Assembly (NCBI GenBank): GCA_947096075.1
Contig: CAMUQE010000109.1
Span: 1 to 6,288 of the forward strand
Reading direction: 5' to 3'
DNA from: Veillonella parvula
GTDB lineage: Bacteria > Bacillota > Negativicutes > Veillonellales > Veillonellaceae
Length of the DNA: 6,288 nt
Shown piece after piece: positions 5,837-6,288 of this stretch; the first letter of the stretch is position 1, and every line of letters begins with the position of its first letter. The position numbers and the translations under genes are program-made. Under the pieces are notes generated by a model, which made no database searches, was not told the origin of the DNA, and saw nothing but the letters and a program-made list of their open reading frames with translations.

Positions 5837-6231
5837 TGAAAACAACTGAGCAACACAGTAATGTTGTAGTACGATATGTATTCCTGACTATTGGAGCAAT
5901 AAGTTTTGGCCTTGGTACAGCAGGTATCGTATTACCACTATTGCCAACAGTTCCTTTTTATATGCTAACTTTATTTTGTTTAGCTCGAGGGTCTGAACGA
6001 TTCCATAAAATGTTTTTGGAATCTAGTTTATATCAAAAGACTGTTGCTGCTTATGAACGCGATAAAGCGTTGACCTTGCGGGCAAAGTTGTCCATTCTCG
6101 TATCCGTTAGTGCCATAATGGCGGTTGGTGCCTATTTTAGTCAAGATATGCCTATTGCTCTAATGGTTATGGGCATTATATGGGTAGCGCATGTCATAGC
6201 ATTAGCTTTTATTATTAAAACAAAAAAATAG
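5836..6231 (+). CDS. ybaN: YbaN family (DUF454) inner membrane protein
   Basis: This 131-residue membrane protein has the DUF454 signature: GTAGIVLPLLPTVPFYML at 27-44 followed by CLARGSERFHKMF at 48-60, matching the family pattern of LPxLPTxPF then a basic/aromatic RFH motif. Hydrophobic segments lie at about 11-33, 36-51, 82-100 and 105-126, with a charged loop (YERDKALTLRAK) between the two halves. The family has no established biochemical function. The ATG overlaps the EIIC stop by one base and a GAGG lies four bases upstream, so translation is probably coupled to EIIC. That links it to the PTS operon in expression, though not necessarily in mechanism. Length is normal. No convincing terminator follows before the window ends at 6288. 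Confidence 0.88.
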   Translation: MKTTEQHSNVVVRYVFLTIGAISFGLGTAGIVLPLLPTVPFYMLTLFCLARGSERFHKMFLESSLYQKTVAAYERDKALTLRAKLSILVSVSAIMAVGAYFSQDMPIALMVMGIIWVAHVIALAFIIKTKK

Positions 6232-6288
6232 GAACTTGTATCCTTAGTTTTGAATATAGCCTCATGAATTAAACTACAACAATTTAAT

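Noticed and set aside
6266..6288. Short complementary ATTAAA/TTTAAT arms after ybaN as a terminator
   Set aside because: The stem is six A-T pairs with no T-tract, so it would not terminate; the real terminator, if any, is beyond the window.

Overview
This is an AT-rich bacterial window with strong AGGAGG-type ribosome binding sites, compact operons, one TTG start and a lipoprotein-type solute-binding protein. Together these point to a low-GC Firmicute-lineage organism. My impression is a member of the Negativicutes, possibly Veillonella, but that rests on overall protein character and not on a diagnostic marker, so treat it as tentative.

Layout. Positions 1-227 hold no convincing gene; they contain two adjacent short palindromes and a good sigma-70-type promoter. 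A small unrecognised basic protein gene (228-401, plus strand) follows. Positions 402-632 are non-coding and end in a perfect 13-bp hairpin that can terminate transcription from both sides. Positions 633-3439 (minus strand) are a three-gene ABC importer operon of the iron-siderophore/haem/cobalamin (FecCD/BtuCD) type. It is transcribed permease, then ATPase, then binding lipoprotein. A 245-bp divergent intergenic region (3440-3684) carries a palindrome over a candidate minus-strand promoter, a helically phased direct repeat and a plus-strand -10 candidate. Positions 3685-6231 (plus strand) are a tight operon: PTS EIIA, EIIB and EIIC of the ascorbate (Ula/Sga) family, then a YbaN/DUF454 membrane protein whose start overlaps the EIIC stop (TAATG). 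The last 57 bases show nothing supportable.

How the genes work together. The lipoprotein should capture a metal chelate or corrinoid outside the membrane and pass it to the FecCD-type permease, powered by the ATPase. The PTS genes should import and phosphorylate a sugar acid of the L-ascorbate type, with phosphate passing from HPr to His66 of EIIA, to Cys8 of EIIB, to the sugar carried by EIIC. No ascorbate catabolic gene is present in the window, and the partner instead is YbaN, whose function is unknown. The parts most worth a second look are the small protein at 228-401, the operator-like elements in the divergent intergenic region, and the EIIC-YbaN coupling. I saw no mobile element, CRISPR array, tRNA or rRNA.
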